A model generated the notes under the pieces. The model did no database searches, was not told the origin of the DNA, and saw only the letters and a program-made list of their open reading frames with translations. Below, one piece after another: positions 16,770 to 24,780 of a stretch of DNA of 64,000 nt. Made by a program: the position numbers and the translations under genes. Every line of letters begins with the position of its first letter. Position 1 is the stretch's first letter. This DNA is from SIG701 sp045544955 (lineage in GTDB: Bacteria; Bacillota; Clostridia; Oscillospirales; CAG-272), in the NCBI GenBank assembly GCA_045544955.1, contig JAZPZY010000071.1, forward strand, positions 32,484 to 96,483. The letters are read 5' to 3'.

Positions 16770-16857
16770 GGCGGAGGGTGTGGGATTCGAACCCACGTGG
16801 GATTGCTCCCAAACGGTTTTCAAGACCGCCTCGTTATGACCGCTTCGATAACCCTCC
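16769..16857 (-). tRNA. tRNA-Ser (anticodon TGA)
   Basis: Read on the minus strand it has a GGAGGGT acceptor arm pairing with ACCCTCC, an anticodon stem GCGGT/ACCGT around CTTGAAA (anticodon TGA), a long variable arm typical of serine tRNA, a GGTTCGAATCC T-arm, discriminator G and an encoded CCA. A promoter with -35 TTGACA (16895-16900), 17-bp spacer and -10 TATCAT (16872-16877) precedes it. Confidence 0.95.
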
Positions 16858-16871
16858 GAGTAACAGATATT

Positions 16872-16900
16872 ATGATACCATAAAGGCAGGATTTTGTCAA
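16872..16900 (-). promoter_or_regulatory. Promoter of tRNA-Ser
   Basis: Minus-strand TTGACA (16895-16900), 17-bp spacer, TATCAT (16872-16877), 15 bases from the mature 5' end. Confidence 0.78.
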
Positions 16901-16965
16901 GATTATTTTCATACTATCCGCCTTTTGCGGCATACTAAAGGCACGGACGAAAGAGAGGTGTTTTT

Positions 16966-17409
16966 ATGAGCGATCCGACGAAAGAGTTGCTTCGAACAAT
17001 TTATATCGGTGCCAAAAGCGGCTGTGAAGCGATAAACGGCATGCTGCCGAAAATCACCAGCAACCAGCTGCGGCAAGATACGGTTAATCAGCTGGAGGCG
17101 TATGCCGGCTACGCCAATCGGGCAGAACAACTGATGGAGGAAAAGGGAATCACCGGCATCACGTTTCCGCTGATGAACAAGCTGAGCGTGCGGGGCGGTG
17201 TGATGATGGAAACCATGGGCAGCGTTACTCAGGACGAGCTGGCACGGCTTCTGCGAGTCAGTTCACGGGAGAGTGCGAATCGCATGCGGAGTGCCATCGC
17301 CGATATGTCGTCAGCAGGCTGTGATCGGGACGTGCTTGCTCTTGGGCAGGATATGATGAGTTTTGAAATAGCCGAAGCCGAGCATCTGGGAACGACGAAA
17401 TACGAATAA
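16966..17409 (+). CDS. Uncharacterised small helical protein
   Basis: I do not recognise this 147-residue protein. Its sequence suggests four amphipathic helices (roughly residues 3-24, 32-63, 70-110 and 112-143) with no membrane segment or signal, a pattern like small ferritin-like or PA2169-type bundles, though clear metal-ligand pairs are not obvious. Glu, Met and Ser are abundant (VMMETMGSVTQDEL). GAGAGGTG precedes the ATG. The gene is single, transcribed away from tRNA-Ser, and followed by an unusual cluster of inverted repeats. No function is proposed. Confidence 0.6.
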   Translation: MSDPTKELLRTIYIGAKSGCEAINGMLPKITSNQLRQDTVNQLEAYAGYANRAEQLMEEKGITGITFPLMNKLSVRGGVMMETMGSVTQDELARLLRVSSRESANRMRSAIADMSSAGCDRDVLALGQDMMSFEIAEAEHLGTTKYE

Positions 17410-17411
17410 AA

Positions 17412-17565
17412 AGGAGGTGCTGCATTCTCAGCAGCACCTCCTCCGCGAGGATTCCCTTATCCGCAAAGGCGGCCATTTTTTGCCCGAAACGGGCAAAAAA
17501 ACGGGAAACGTCGCCGCAAATTTCTGCGAAATTTCAAATATTTGCGTAAATGACGCAAATATTTG
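17412..17565. repeat. Cluster of three perfect inverted repeats in a convergent intergenic region
   Basis: The 195-base gap between two convergent genes holds three perfect palindromic stems: 12 bp (17412-17423 with 17431-17442, containing AGGAGGTG), 11 bp (17476-17486 with 17490-17500, T run outside then A run) and 13 bp (17535-17547 with 17553-17565). None has a T run in the right place for a standard terminator. Confidence 0.7.
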
Positions 17566-17597
17566 GGGCTGTTGCACGGAAATGCAGCAGCCCTTTT
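17566..17597 (+). terminator. Terminator between the helical protein gene and fakA
   Basis: An 11-base stem with one G-U pair (17566-17576 with 17583-17593) followed by TTTT; it immediately follows the third inverted repeat. Confidence 0.6.
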
Positions 17598-17604
17598 GCG
17601 TGTT

Positions 17605-19539
17605 TTATTCTGCAACAAACAGATAGGGATAAATATCCTGTCCGCCGTCGATGAAATAGACCTCGGAACGGGGGAATTCCTTCGTAAGATATTCCGTGAG
17701 CACCGCCGTGTCGCTTTCGGAAGCGTCTTTGCCCACGAAGACAGTCAGCATAAACTTCTCGGGAAGATTGAGCATCCGGGAAGCGAGACGTTCTGCAGCG
17801 GTGAGACATACCTCTTCGGAGAGAATGATTTCCTTCTCGATAACGCCGATCGTGTCACCTTTTTTGATTTTTACGCCGCCGATCTCCGCATCACGGATCG
17901 AAGGAGATACATAGCCGGCCGTGGCACGGCTCATTGCCTCTTTCATGGAGGATTCGATGGATTCGGGATCCTCCGCGGTCAGATCCGCCGTGGAGATGGC
18001 AACGTAACCGGAACCGATGCTCTTTGAGGGAATCACGTGAATGACTGCATCTTTGTAGAGCGTCGCTGCCTGCTGTGCGGCCATGAGAATATTTCCGTTA
18101 TTGGGGAAAACGAAGATATGCTCCGCCGGAATCTTTGCGAAAGCGTCCAGAAAATCGTTGGTGGAGGGGTTCTGCGTTTGTCCGCCCGAGATGATCTGAT
18201 CCACGCCCAACTCGGTAAAGAGATCGTCAATGCCGGGGCCGTTGGATACGGCCGCAATACCGTAGGGCTTTTTGACGGCGGGAACCGGCTGTGCAGGGGG
18301 CGCCGGCTGTTCTTCTTGGGATGCCGGTGCGGTTTCATCCGCCGGGGTGAGTTCTGTATGCTGCACGGACATGTTTTCGATTTTCACAGTGAGAAATTCA
18401 CCGAACGTCAGACAGTGTGCCAGCACCTTATCCGGCGTGAATGTATGTACGTGAATCTTCACGATGCCGTCTGTAACGAAAGCCACGATGGAATCACCGA
18501 TTTGAGCGAGGAAGGACTTCAAGGCGTCCACGTCGAAGTGATCGGGATCCGCCTTCCGCCGCGTGATCTGAACAAGCAGTTCGGTGCAGTAGCCGTAGGT
18601 CATTTCGCTGTCGGCGTTAAAGGCGAATACAGCAGGCTTTGCGGCAGGTTTTCCTGCAGCGGATACGGTATCGAGCGAAAGCTCTTCGCCGTTCAGCACC
18701 CGGTTGAATCCGTCCATGATATAGAGGAGACCGGCACCGCCGCTGTCAACCACACCTGCATCTTTCAGAACGGTGAGGATCTCCGGCGTACGGTCCAGGG
18801 AGGCGTGCATTTCCTTCACCAGATCAGCAAAGAACGTGCGGATGTTGCTCTCGGCGGTGATGTTGGAAACGGCGTATTCTACGGCTTCACGGGCAACGGT
18901 AAGGATCGTGCCCTCGGTTGGCGTCATTACGGAGCCGTACGCTTGCTGTACGCCGAGCTCCAGCGCATGGCCGAGGACGGTGGGATCGGCCGTTTCCTTG
19001 CCGATAAAGCCTTTGGCCGTTCCGGCAAAGAACTGAGAAAGGATAACGCCGGAGTTGCCGCGTGCACCGAGCAGCATGCCGTGGGAAAGGGCGTTCATGA
19101 TTTCGCCGAGATCGTCGGAATCCATGTTTTCGATAGCGGCAATACCGCTTTCGATCGTCATACGCATGTTGTCGCCCGTATCACCGTCCGGAACGGGGAA
19201 TACGTTCAGTCGGTTGACCTCATCCGCATTTTTGGAGAGAAGTGCGGCACCGCCGATCGCCATGCGGCAGAGCAGCTTTCCGCCCAGTGCCTTCAGATTG
19301 TTTTTGATACCGCCGGATTCTTTTTTTGCAGCTCTTTCTGCTTCTCGTTTTGCCTCGCGTTCCTGACGTTCAGCCTCGCGTTCGGCTTTGCGTTCTTCTT
19401 TTTCAAGACGGCGTTCCATTTGCAGCTTTTCAAACTCCGGATCTTTTTTTACTTTGATTTTCACAACGATGTGATAGCGGGGTGCAGGCGTGTCCGGACT
19501 GTCGGAGCCGTCTTTTGCATGAAAGTATCTCAGTGCCAT
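17605..19539 (-). CDS. fakA: Fatty acid kinase subunit FakA (DAK2 domain protein)
   Basis: FakA is the ATP-binding kinase that phosphorylates fatty acids held by FakB, feeding phospholipid synthesis. The 644-residue protein is longer than typical FakA (about 550). An N-terminal charged, coiled-coil-like extension of about 75 residues (Glu/Arg/Lys/Ala-rich) comes first; then the DAK2 domain with NVFPVPDGDTGDNM, the LGARGNSGVILSQ loop and VDSGGAGLL; then a Pro/Ala-rich linker; then the C-terminal domain with FVFPNNGNILM and PSKSIGSGYVA. ATG 19539 follows AGGAG. The gene begins four bases after fakB ends, in the operon marR-fakB-fakA. The extension is unusual and may mediate complex assembly, which is inference. 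Confidence 0.9.
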   Translation of the reverse strand: MALRYFHAKDGSDSPDTPAPRYHIVVKIKVKKDPEFEKLQMERRLEKEERKAEREAERQEREAKREAERAAKKESGGIKNNLKALGGKLLCRMAIGGAALLSKNADEVNRLNVFPVPDGDTGDNMRMTIESGIAAIENMDSDDLGEIMNALSHGMLLGARGNSGVILSQFFAGTAKGFIGKETADPTVLGHALELGVQQAYGSVMTPTEGTILTVAREAVEYAVSNITAESNIRTFFADLVKEMHASLDRTPEILTVLKDAGVVDSGGAGLLYIMDGFNRVLNGEELSLDTVSAAGKPAAKPAVFAFNADSEMTYGYCTELLVQITRRKADPDHFDVDALKSFLAQIGDSIVAFVTDGIVKIHVHTFTPDKVLAHCLTFGEFLTVKIENMSVQHTELTPADETAPASQEEQPAPPAQPVPAVKKPYGIAAVSNGPGIDDLFTELGVDQIISGGQTQNPSTNDFLDAFAKIPAEHIFVFPNNGNILMAAQQAATLYKDAVIHVIPSKSIGSGYVAISTADLTAEDPESIESSMKEAMSRATAGYVSPSIRDAEIGGVKIKKGDTIGVIEKEIILSEEVCLTAAERLASRMLNLPEKFMLTVFVGKDASESDTAVLTEYLTKEFPRSEVYFIDGGQDIYPYLFVAE

Positions 19540-19543
19540 GTTG

Positions 19544-20410
19544 TTATCTCTCCTTTCCAACGAAGAACAATGCCATCGTGCCGGGACCGGAATGTGCACC
19601 GATTACCGCACCGACGTGCGTGACCAGGTGCACCGTGACACCGTACTTTGTATCCAGCACGTTTTTCAAATAGGCAACGTCCTCATCGCAGTCTGCGTGA
19701 GAGATGAACACCGTGCCGCCTTTAGGATCCACGGCGGTTGTGCCCAGCTTATCGGCAAGTGCGTCAAGGGAAGCTTTTCTGCCGCGTACCTTTACGATCG
19801 GGATCAGTTTACCGGCGTCATCCACGTGCATGACCGGTTTAATACCCAGCATGCCGCCAACGAAAGCGGCGGTAGCGGAGACACGGCCGCCCCGTTTCAG
19901 ATATACCAGATCGTCCACGGTAAACCAGTGACAAAGATGAGGACGGATCTCCTCGGCGTAAGCGGCGGCTTCCTCAATGGAAGCACCGGCTTTCCTTTTC
20001 TCGTTTACCAGATAAACGAAGAGTCCCTGACCGGCGGATGCACACAGGGTATCCACAGTCAGAATTTTTCTGTCGGGATACTTTTCTCTGAGCATTTCGG
20101 CTGCGATGCGGCCGGAATTGTACGTGGTGCTGAGACCGGAGGAAAAGCCGAGATAGAGGAGGTCATTGCCTTCTTTCAGAATCTCCTCAAAAGCGTTCAT
20201 AAACGTGTCGGGGTTGATTGCGGCTGTCTTAGCCACGCCGCCTTCACGCATACGGTTGTAGAATGCAAGAATGTCCATATCGTCGCCGGTGTATTCCGTG
20301 TTGTCGCCTTCAAAGCGGAAGGTGAGGTTCAGATAGGGAACATCCCATTCTTTCAGTACGTCTGGCTTAATATCACAGCCGGAGTCGGTAAAAAGTACGA
20401 AGTTGCTCAT
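19544..20410 (-). CDS. fakB: DegV-family fatty acid-binding protein FakB
   Basis: The 288-residue protein is a complete DegV domain: FTDSGCDI at the start, AAINPDTF, the GFSSGLSTTYNSG loop that holds the fatty acid carboxylate, the LKRGGRVSA motif and the terminal HVGAVIGAHSGPGT. FakB proteins deliver a bound fatty acid to FakA, determine acyl specificity, and hand acyl phosphate to PlsX/PlsY. AAAGGAG precedes the ATG. Adjacency to fakA supports the role over a generic DegV label. Specificity (saturated or unsaturated) cannot be read from the sequence. It follows the marR gene by 36 bases. Confidence 0.9.
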   Translation of the reverse strand: MSNFVLFTDSGCDIKPDVLKEWDVPYLNLTFRFEGDNTEYTGDDMDILAFYNRMREGGVAKTAAINPDTFMNAFEEILKEGNDLLYLGFSSGLSTTYNSGRIAAEMLREKYPDRKILTVDTLCASAGQGLFVYLVNEKRKAGASIEEAAAYAEEIRPHLCHWFTVDDLVYLKRGGRVSATAAFVGGMLGIKPVMHVDDAGKLIPIVKVRGRKASLDALADKLGTTAVDPKGGTVFISHADCDEDVAYLKNVLDTKYGVTVHLVTHVGAVIGAHSGPGTMALFFVGKER

Positions 20411-20446
20411 GTTAGTCTCCTTTATGTATGATCATTTTGGGGGATG

Positions 20447-20920
20447 TCAGTTGTTTTCTGCACTGCAAAAACCGTTTTCTGCCATATCACGCAGATTATC
20501 CGTGATGGAACGCAGGGATTCGTAAAAGACGGTGCGATGTTCTTCGGAGAGGTCTTGCCCCGCAATTTCCACAGCCTGCGCGATGGTTTTTCTCATAGCG
20601 GCGGCAGCGGCAAGGCCTTTGTCTGTCAGACGAAGAACGGCCCGGTATTTGTTCTTTCCTGAACCCGATTTAGTAATAAGCTCTTGCTTCTCCATGATTG
20701 CCGTCATGCGGGAAACGTCAGATTTGTCACGACCGCATATTTCCGATATTGCGGTGGCCGTGATACCGTCGGGATGCTGGGCAAGGGTTAAAAGGTACAT
20801 GGAGTGGCCGCCTTTCAGCCCGTATTTTTTCATTTCATCGGCAGCCAGCTTGTGCCAGTAACGGGTGATTTCCGAGAGTGCGAAAGAAAATTGCTCAAAC
20901 CGTTGGAAGCGGTCTGTCAT
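20447..20920 (-). CDS. MarR-family transcriptional regulator of the fak operon
   Basis: A 157-residue winged-helix regulator of MarR type: helical dimer segment, then ITATAISEICGRDKSDVSRMTAIMEKQELI (recognition region, with a helix-turn-helix around residues 55-85) and the wing KYRAVLRLTDKGL. It is the first gene of the marR-fakB-fakA operon, so it plausibly senses acyl chains and controls host fatty acid incorporation, much as FabT (also MarR family) does in streptococci. A 12-bp palindrome over the -35 box of its own promoter would fit autorepression. Ligand and regulon are inference. Confidence 0.85.
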   Translation of the reverse strand: MTDRFQRFEQFSFALSEITRYWHKLAADEMKKYGLKGGHSMYLLTLAQHPDGITATAISEICGRDKSDVSRMTAIMEKQELITKSGSGKNKYRAVLRLTDKGLAAAAAMRKTIAQAVEIAGQDLSEEHRTVFYESLRSITDNLRDMAENGFCSAENN

Positions 20921-20970
20921 AGAAAAATCTCCTTTTGGCCTGTAGATTCGCCGTTTTACGGCAAAATGAC

Positions 20971-20999
20971 TGAATATTTGAAGGAAGTTGCATTGTCAA
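20971..20999 (-). promoter_or_regulatory. Promoter of the marR-fakB-fakA operon
   Basis: Minus-strand TTGACA (20994-20999), 17-bp spacer, TATTCA (20971-20976). It is the only good promoter ahead of the three genes. Confidence 0.72.
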
Positions 21000-21003
21000 C
21001 AAT
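20992..21003 (-). promoter_or_regulatory. Putative MarR operator overlapping the -35 box
   Basis: ATTGT-TG-ACAAT is a 12-bp near-palindrome covering the -35 element of the operon promoter, a common place for a MarR repressor site. It is one short palindrome, so the assignment is tentative. Confidence 0.45.
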
Positions 21004-21049
21004 TATTATAACATAAAAAGGGAGGAAATGTCAATGCGTTTTGCAATTA

Positions 21050-21077
21050 AAAAAGAAAGGACGGAAAAATCCGTCCT
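21050..21077 (-). terminator. Terminator of the prpC-prkC-rsgA-thiN-spoVM operon
   Basis: An eight-base stem (21058-21065 with 21070-21077) followed on the minus strand by TTCTTTTTT, 24 bases past the spoVM stop. Confidence 0.82.
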
Positions 21078-21100
21078 GATTCTATGGATGTATGCCGGGA

Positions 21101-21181
21101 TCAGTTTGCCCTTGTACCAAGGAAAAGGCGTCGGAGTAAGGGGGAAAGATAGCGGGGCGATTTCACAACGACGATTTTCAT
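21101..21181 (-). CDS. spoVM: Stage V sporulation protein M (26-residue membrane-curvature sensor)
   Basis: A 26-residue gene lies just before the operon terminator, with GAGGAGG five bases before the ATG. The peptide begins MKIVVVKSPRYL and ends LFLGTRAN. It matches SpoVM in length (26 residues in Bacillus subtilis), in Lys7, Pro9, Leu12 and Arg17, and in the pattern of an amphipathic helix after Pro9. SpoVM binds the convex forespore membrane and recruits SpoIVA for coat assembly. Position directly downstream of thiN is the same as in B. subtilis. This is strong evidence that the organism makes endospores. Residue identity is from memory of the family, not alignment. Confidence 0.88.
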   Translation of the reverse strand: MKIVVVKSPRYLSPLLRRLFLGTRAN

Positions 21182-21244
21182 AAAGCCTCCTCATGTGCTG
21201 CAAAGAATCTTTGCGTCTCGGTACAGTATATGAGGGAAGGGCGG

Positions 21245-21874
21245 CTATTGTGCACCGCTTTCAATGAGCAGAACGGGGGCACCGGAAACTTGAATTTCAG
21301 CGGCGTTGCCGGTGATCTCGTTGCTGACGGCAAACGGATTATCCCGGGTGAGAACGGCGTTTGTCAGCGGATACTTGCACCCGCGAACGGTGACGGTGCT
21401 GCGATCCAGGGAGAAAAGGGAAAAATAGAAAAAATGGGACGCAGGCAAAGTGCAGATCTCGTTGTGCAAAATCCGGATGCGGTTGGCACCGTCCGTGATG
21501 GTGGCTTTAACGCCCCGGGACTGCAGATTCTCCAAAAAGAATACGTTGGAAAAGGTGTGATCGGTGCGTCCGCCCGTCCCGCCGATAATGGACAGACTGT
21601 TTACCCCTCGCCCAATGGCCAGATTGCAGGCGAGCATGGTATCCGTGTCGTCTTTTTCGGCGGGAACGCGGATGATCTCGGCATCGGGTATATCGGGAAT
21701 AGGGGAAGAATCAAAATCGCCGGCAATCACGGATGGGGTGATGCCGCAGGCTTTGGCGGTGAGCCAGCCGGAATCGGCGGCGATGATCAGATCACCGGAA
21801 AGATCTTCCGGCAAAAGCAGAGCAGCTTCGCAGTGACCGCCTGTAAAGATAACAGCACGTTTTTCAGATGTCAT
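21245..21874 (-). CDS. thiN: Thiamine pyrophosphokinase
   Basis: ThiN transfers pyrophosphate from ATP to thiamine to give thiamine diphosphate. The 209-residue protein is full length for the family and has SDGW-like AADSGW, the AGDFDS motif, KDDTDTMLA and GGTGGRTDHTFSN, which bind ATP and Mg, then the C-terminal thiamine-binding beta domain. ATG 21874 follows AGGAGG and overlaps the rsgA stop by four bases (ATGA); the longer upstream frame lies inside rsgA. In B. subtilis rpe lies between rsgA and thiN; it is absent here. Confidence 0.92.
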   Translation of the reverse strand: MTSEKRAVIFTGGHCEAALLLPEDLSGDLIIAADSGWLTAKACGITPSVIAGDFDSSPIPDIPDAEIIRVPAEKDDTDTMLACNLAIGRGVNSLSIIGGTGGRTDHTFSNVFFLENLQSRGVKATITDGANRIRILHNEICTLPASHFFYFSLFSLDRSTVTVRGCKYPLTNAVLTRDNPFAVSNEITGNAAEIQVSGAPVLLIESGAQ

Positions 21875-22863
21875 CGGCCTGATTCCTCCTGGCGCCGCTT
21901 CCAGTCCGGCTTTTTTTTCATTTCCGTAAAGATCTCCACGTAGCTTTCGTGCCGTCCCTTGGGGATGCATCCCTCAGATACGGCGGAAAGAATGGCACAG
22001 CCTTCTTCCTTCGTGTGGGTGCATTTCGTATAGCGGCAGTCTCCCAAATGGGGGCGGAACTCACGAAATGCATAGGGAAGCTCCGCCGGATCAAAGAAAT
22101 TGAAGCGTGTGAAATCCAGAATCGAGAATCCGGGTGTATCGGCGATCAGACATACGTGGCCGTCGCTTTCAAACGGGAACAGCTCTACGTGCCGGGTGGT
22201 TTGCCGTCCCCGCTCCGCACGGCGGCTGATCTCGCCCGTCTTGAAAGATACGCCGGGAAAGAGCTTCGTCATCATAGTGGACTTGCCCGCACCGGAGGCG
22301 CCGGCAAAGGCAGCGGTTACGTTTTTATTCCCGTCGGACAGTGAGAAAAGGAATCGGTGAAGCGTCTGTACGTCCGCTTCCTCGTGGGCTGAAAGAGAAA
22401 AAGCAGTAAATCCTACCGAAGTATACAGGGCGGTGATCTCGTCGGCCTTTTGCGGATCCAGATCCCGTTTCGTCACCAGAACTACCGTTTCTATACCGGC
22501 CGCTTCCGCAATAGCGATCAGCTTGTCTGCCGTTTTCAGATCAGGGGCAGGGCGGGCGGCAGGAATTACCAGAAACAGGTGCGTCAGATTGGCAAGGGGC
22601 GGCCGGATCAGACTGTTTTTTCGCGGCAAAATCTCATCGATCACGAAAGCGGCGGTTTTTCCGTCGTTGGTGATGGGGGCGTCACTGTCCCGGCTGATGC
22701 AAACCGTGTCGCCGGGCAAGGGCGAGATCTTCTCATGTCGAAACACGCCGCGCGCCCGGCACAGAAGGATTTCCTCTCCCGGCACAAGCGGCAAAGGGCG
22801 GACTCCAAAAAGTCCGCCCACACCGCGTACGATAATGCCTGTTTTTATCGATTCGTCATGCAT
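21871..22863 (-). CDS. rsgA: Small ribosomal subunit biogenesis GTPase RsgA (CpgA)
   Basis: RsgA checks late 30S assembly and releases bound factors on GTP hydrolysis. The 330-residue protein shows the circularly permuted order of the family: N-terminal OB-fold, then TKRD (G4), GASGAGKST (G1), DTPGF (G3), and a C-terminal zinc-binding helix region with CRYTKCTHTKEEGC. The family's usual catalytic His region is not judged here. It sits in the classic neighbourhood with PrkC upstream, which phosphorylates CpgA in B. subtilis. Start ATG 22863 has a modest AGGA site. Confidence 0.93.
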   Translation of the reverse strand: MHDESIKTGIIVRGVGGLFGVRPLPLVPGEEILLCRARGVFRHEKISPLPGDTVCISRDSDAPITNDGKTAAFVIDEILPRKNSLIRPPLANLTHLFLVIPAARPAPDLKTADKLIAIAEAAGIETVVLVTKRDLDPQKADEITALYTSVGFTAFSLSAHEEADVQTLHRFLFSLSDGNKNVTAAFAGASGAGKSTMMTKLFPGVSFKTGEISRRAERGRQTTRHVELFPFESDGHVCLIADTPGFSILDFTRFNFFDPAELPYAFREFRPHLGDCRYTKCTHTKEEGCAILSAVSEGCIPKGRHESYVEIFTEMKKKPDWKRRQEESGR

Positions 22864-22885
22864 TGTTATTCATCCTGTCCGTGGT

Positions 22886-24742
22886 TCAGTTACCGCCGAA
22901 TCCGTTCTGCCACCCCGGTACACCGGGAATCGTGGGCATCTGGGGAATGGGAGATGGGGTGTAGTCGTCATTATTGTTGGGCTTCGTCGTGTTTTGTGGC
23001 TTTTTATCCGTGTTATCCGCCGTGTCAGTTGTTTCTGCAGGCTCCGTTGTGGCTGCCGGCGGCTCTTCCGGCTGTTTTGTCGGATCCACGTAGCCCGGAC
23101 CGCCGCTGACAACGAAATCGATGGCCGTATTGGCGTGAACGATCGTGGTGGCTTTGATACTCTGCGAGATAACGGTGCCTGCCGGATAGCCGGCTGCCTC
23201 GTACGTGACGGAACCAACTCGCAGACCGCAGTCGGAGAGTTTTTGGAGCGTTTGTGCCTCGGTAAGCTTTGAGAAATCCGGTACGGCTACCGAGCCGAGA
23301 GAGGGACCGATACTGGCGTAGATCGTTACCGTTTCGCCCAGTTTCATAATGGATCCGGCTTCCGGTTCGGTGCGGATCACGCGGCCTACTTCAAAGGTTT
23401 CGCTGTGCACGCGGGAGACGGTGGTTTTGAGTCCAAGGTTTTTGCAGATTCTTTCCGCTTCCCGGTAATCCTCGATGACAAGATCTGGAAGCACGGCTGT
23501 TTCGGCACCCTGGCTGATCACCAGTTTGAGATTGCATTTTTGCTCACCGGGAACGACCTTGCGCCTCTCTCCCTGTGCCGGTTCCTGCTGAATGATCACG
23601 CCTTTATCATATTTCGGGTCGTGTTTATATTCCGTTTTCAGCGTATAGTATTCGGATTTATCAAAAAATTGCTGCAGCTCATCCGTATAATAGGCGCCGA
23701 CGAAGTTAGTGACCGTAATCGTTTCTGCGTTGGAATTGTCTGTGAAAATAAAGCGGCTCAGCATAACGTAACCGCTGATAAGGGCAACGATCAAAAAGGC
23801 AAAGACAACGCCCAGGATAATGGGAAGCATGGAGTGGCTTGCCTTGTGGGGCTTGCGTTTTTTGTTTTTTGCGGTATCTTTTTTGATTTCCTTGAAAACG
23901 ACGTTGGGGTTTTCTTTCAGCCGATGGACCTGCCGCAGCATGACAGACGCTGCCTGATAGCGTTCGTCCGGCTCTTTTTCCATGGCCTTGACGATGATCT
24001 GTTCCAGACCGACGGGCAGGGCGGCGTTGATCTGCCGCGGGGGGATGGCGGCTTCGTTCACTTGCATCAATGCAACGGAAACCGGACTTTCCGCATCGAA
24101 GGGAAGCTGTCCGCATCCCATTTCATACATAAGAACGCCCAGCGAATACAGATCGCTCCGGGCGTCAATGGCACGTCCGCTTGCCTGCTCCGGGCTGATA
24201 TAATACACCGTACCGATGGCCTTGTCCGTCATCGTTACTGTTTCGGCGTTGGGAAGCTTAGCGATGCCGAAGTCCATCACCTTGATCACGCCGTTTTTCA
24301 GCAGCATGATATTTTGTGGCTTGATGTCCCGGTGCACGATGCCCTTGGCATGTGCGTGTTCCAGGGCACTTAGGATCTGTTCCGTGTAGCTCAGGATCTC
24401 TTTCAGGCTGAGTACCCCGCGGCGTGTCATGTAATTCTTCAGCGTAATGCCTTCCACGAATTCCATAACGATATATTTGACGTTATCCCGTACGGATACG
24501 TCATAAATATTGACGATATTGGGGTGGGAAAGTATAGCAACGGCTTTCGATTCGTTGATAAACCGCTTTACGCTTTGCTGGTCAGCGGCAATTTCATCAC
24601 GCAGCATTTTTACGGCAACGACACGACGCATGAGCAGATCGTGTGCTTTATACACCACGGCCATGCCGCCGATGCCGATGATCTTTTCTATTTTATATCG
24701 GTTGTCGAAAACGGCACCGACGTATCTTTCAAATCCATCCAT
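22886..24742 (-). CDS. prkC: Serine/threonine protein kinase with PASTA domains
   Basis: A 618-residue membrane kinase. The N-terminal Hanks-type kinase domain (about 1-270) has GIGGMAVVY (glycine loop), Lys45 in AVKML, HRDIKPQN (137-144) and DFG (157-159). A juxtamembrane basic stretch (KKRKPHK) leads to one membrane helix near residues 305-330. Three extracellular PASTA domains follow, recognisable by PDLVIEDYREAERICKN, PDFSKLTEAQTLQKL and EAGYPAGTVISQ, then a Thr/Pro/Asn-rich tail. PASTA kinases sense muropeptides or lipid II and control growth and spore germination. It is 38 bases after its phosphatase prpC. The ribosome-binding site before the ATG is weak. Confidence 0.95.
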   Translation of the reverse strand: MDGFERYVGAVFDNRYKIEKIIGIGGMAVVYKAHDLLMRRVVAVKMLRDEIAADQQSVKRFINESKAVAILSHPNIVNIYDVSVRDNVKYIVMEFVEGITLKNYMTRRGVLSLKEILSYTEQILSALEHAHAKGIVHRDIKPQNIMLLKNGVIKVMDFGIAKLPNAETVTMTDKAIGTVYYISPEQASGRAIDARSDLYSLGVLMYEMGCGQLPFDAESPVSVALMQVNEAAIPPRQINAALPVGLEQIIVKAMEKEPDERYQAASVMLRQVHRLKENPNVVFKEIKKDTAKNKKRKPHKASHSMLPIILGVVFAFLIVALISGYVMLSRFIFTDNSNAETITVTNFVGAYYTDELQQFFDKSEYYTLKTEYKHDPKYDKGVIIQQEPAQGERRKVVPGEQKCNLKLVISQGAETAVLPDLVIEDYREAERICKNLGLKTTVSRVHSETFEVGRVIRTEPEAGSIMKLGETVTIYASIGPSLGSVAVPDFSKLTEAQTLQKLSDCGLRVGSVTYEAAGYPAGTVISQSIKATTIVHANTAIDFVVSGGPGYVDPTKQPEEPPAATTEPAETTDTADNTDKKPQNTTKPNNNDDYTPSPIPQMPTIPGVPGWQNGFGGN

Positions 24743-24780
24743 CCGTATACATCCAGTTTCAATAGTATTTTGGTACGTAC

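Noticed and set aside
18037..19623. 528-codon plus-strand frame opposite fakA
   Set aside because: Antisense to fakA with its DAK2 motifs; no ribosome site or domain.
21006..21203. 65-codon minus-strand frame overlapping spoVM
   Set aside because: It runs through the terminator in a different frame and has no recognised motif; the 26-codon spoVM frame has the ribosome site and conserved residues.
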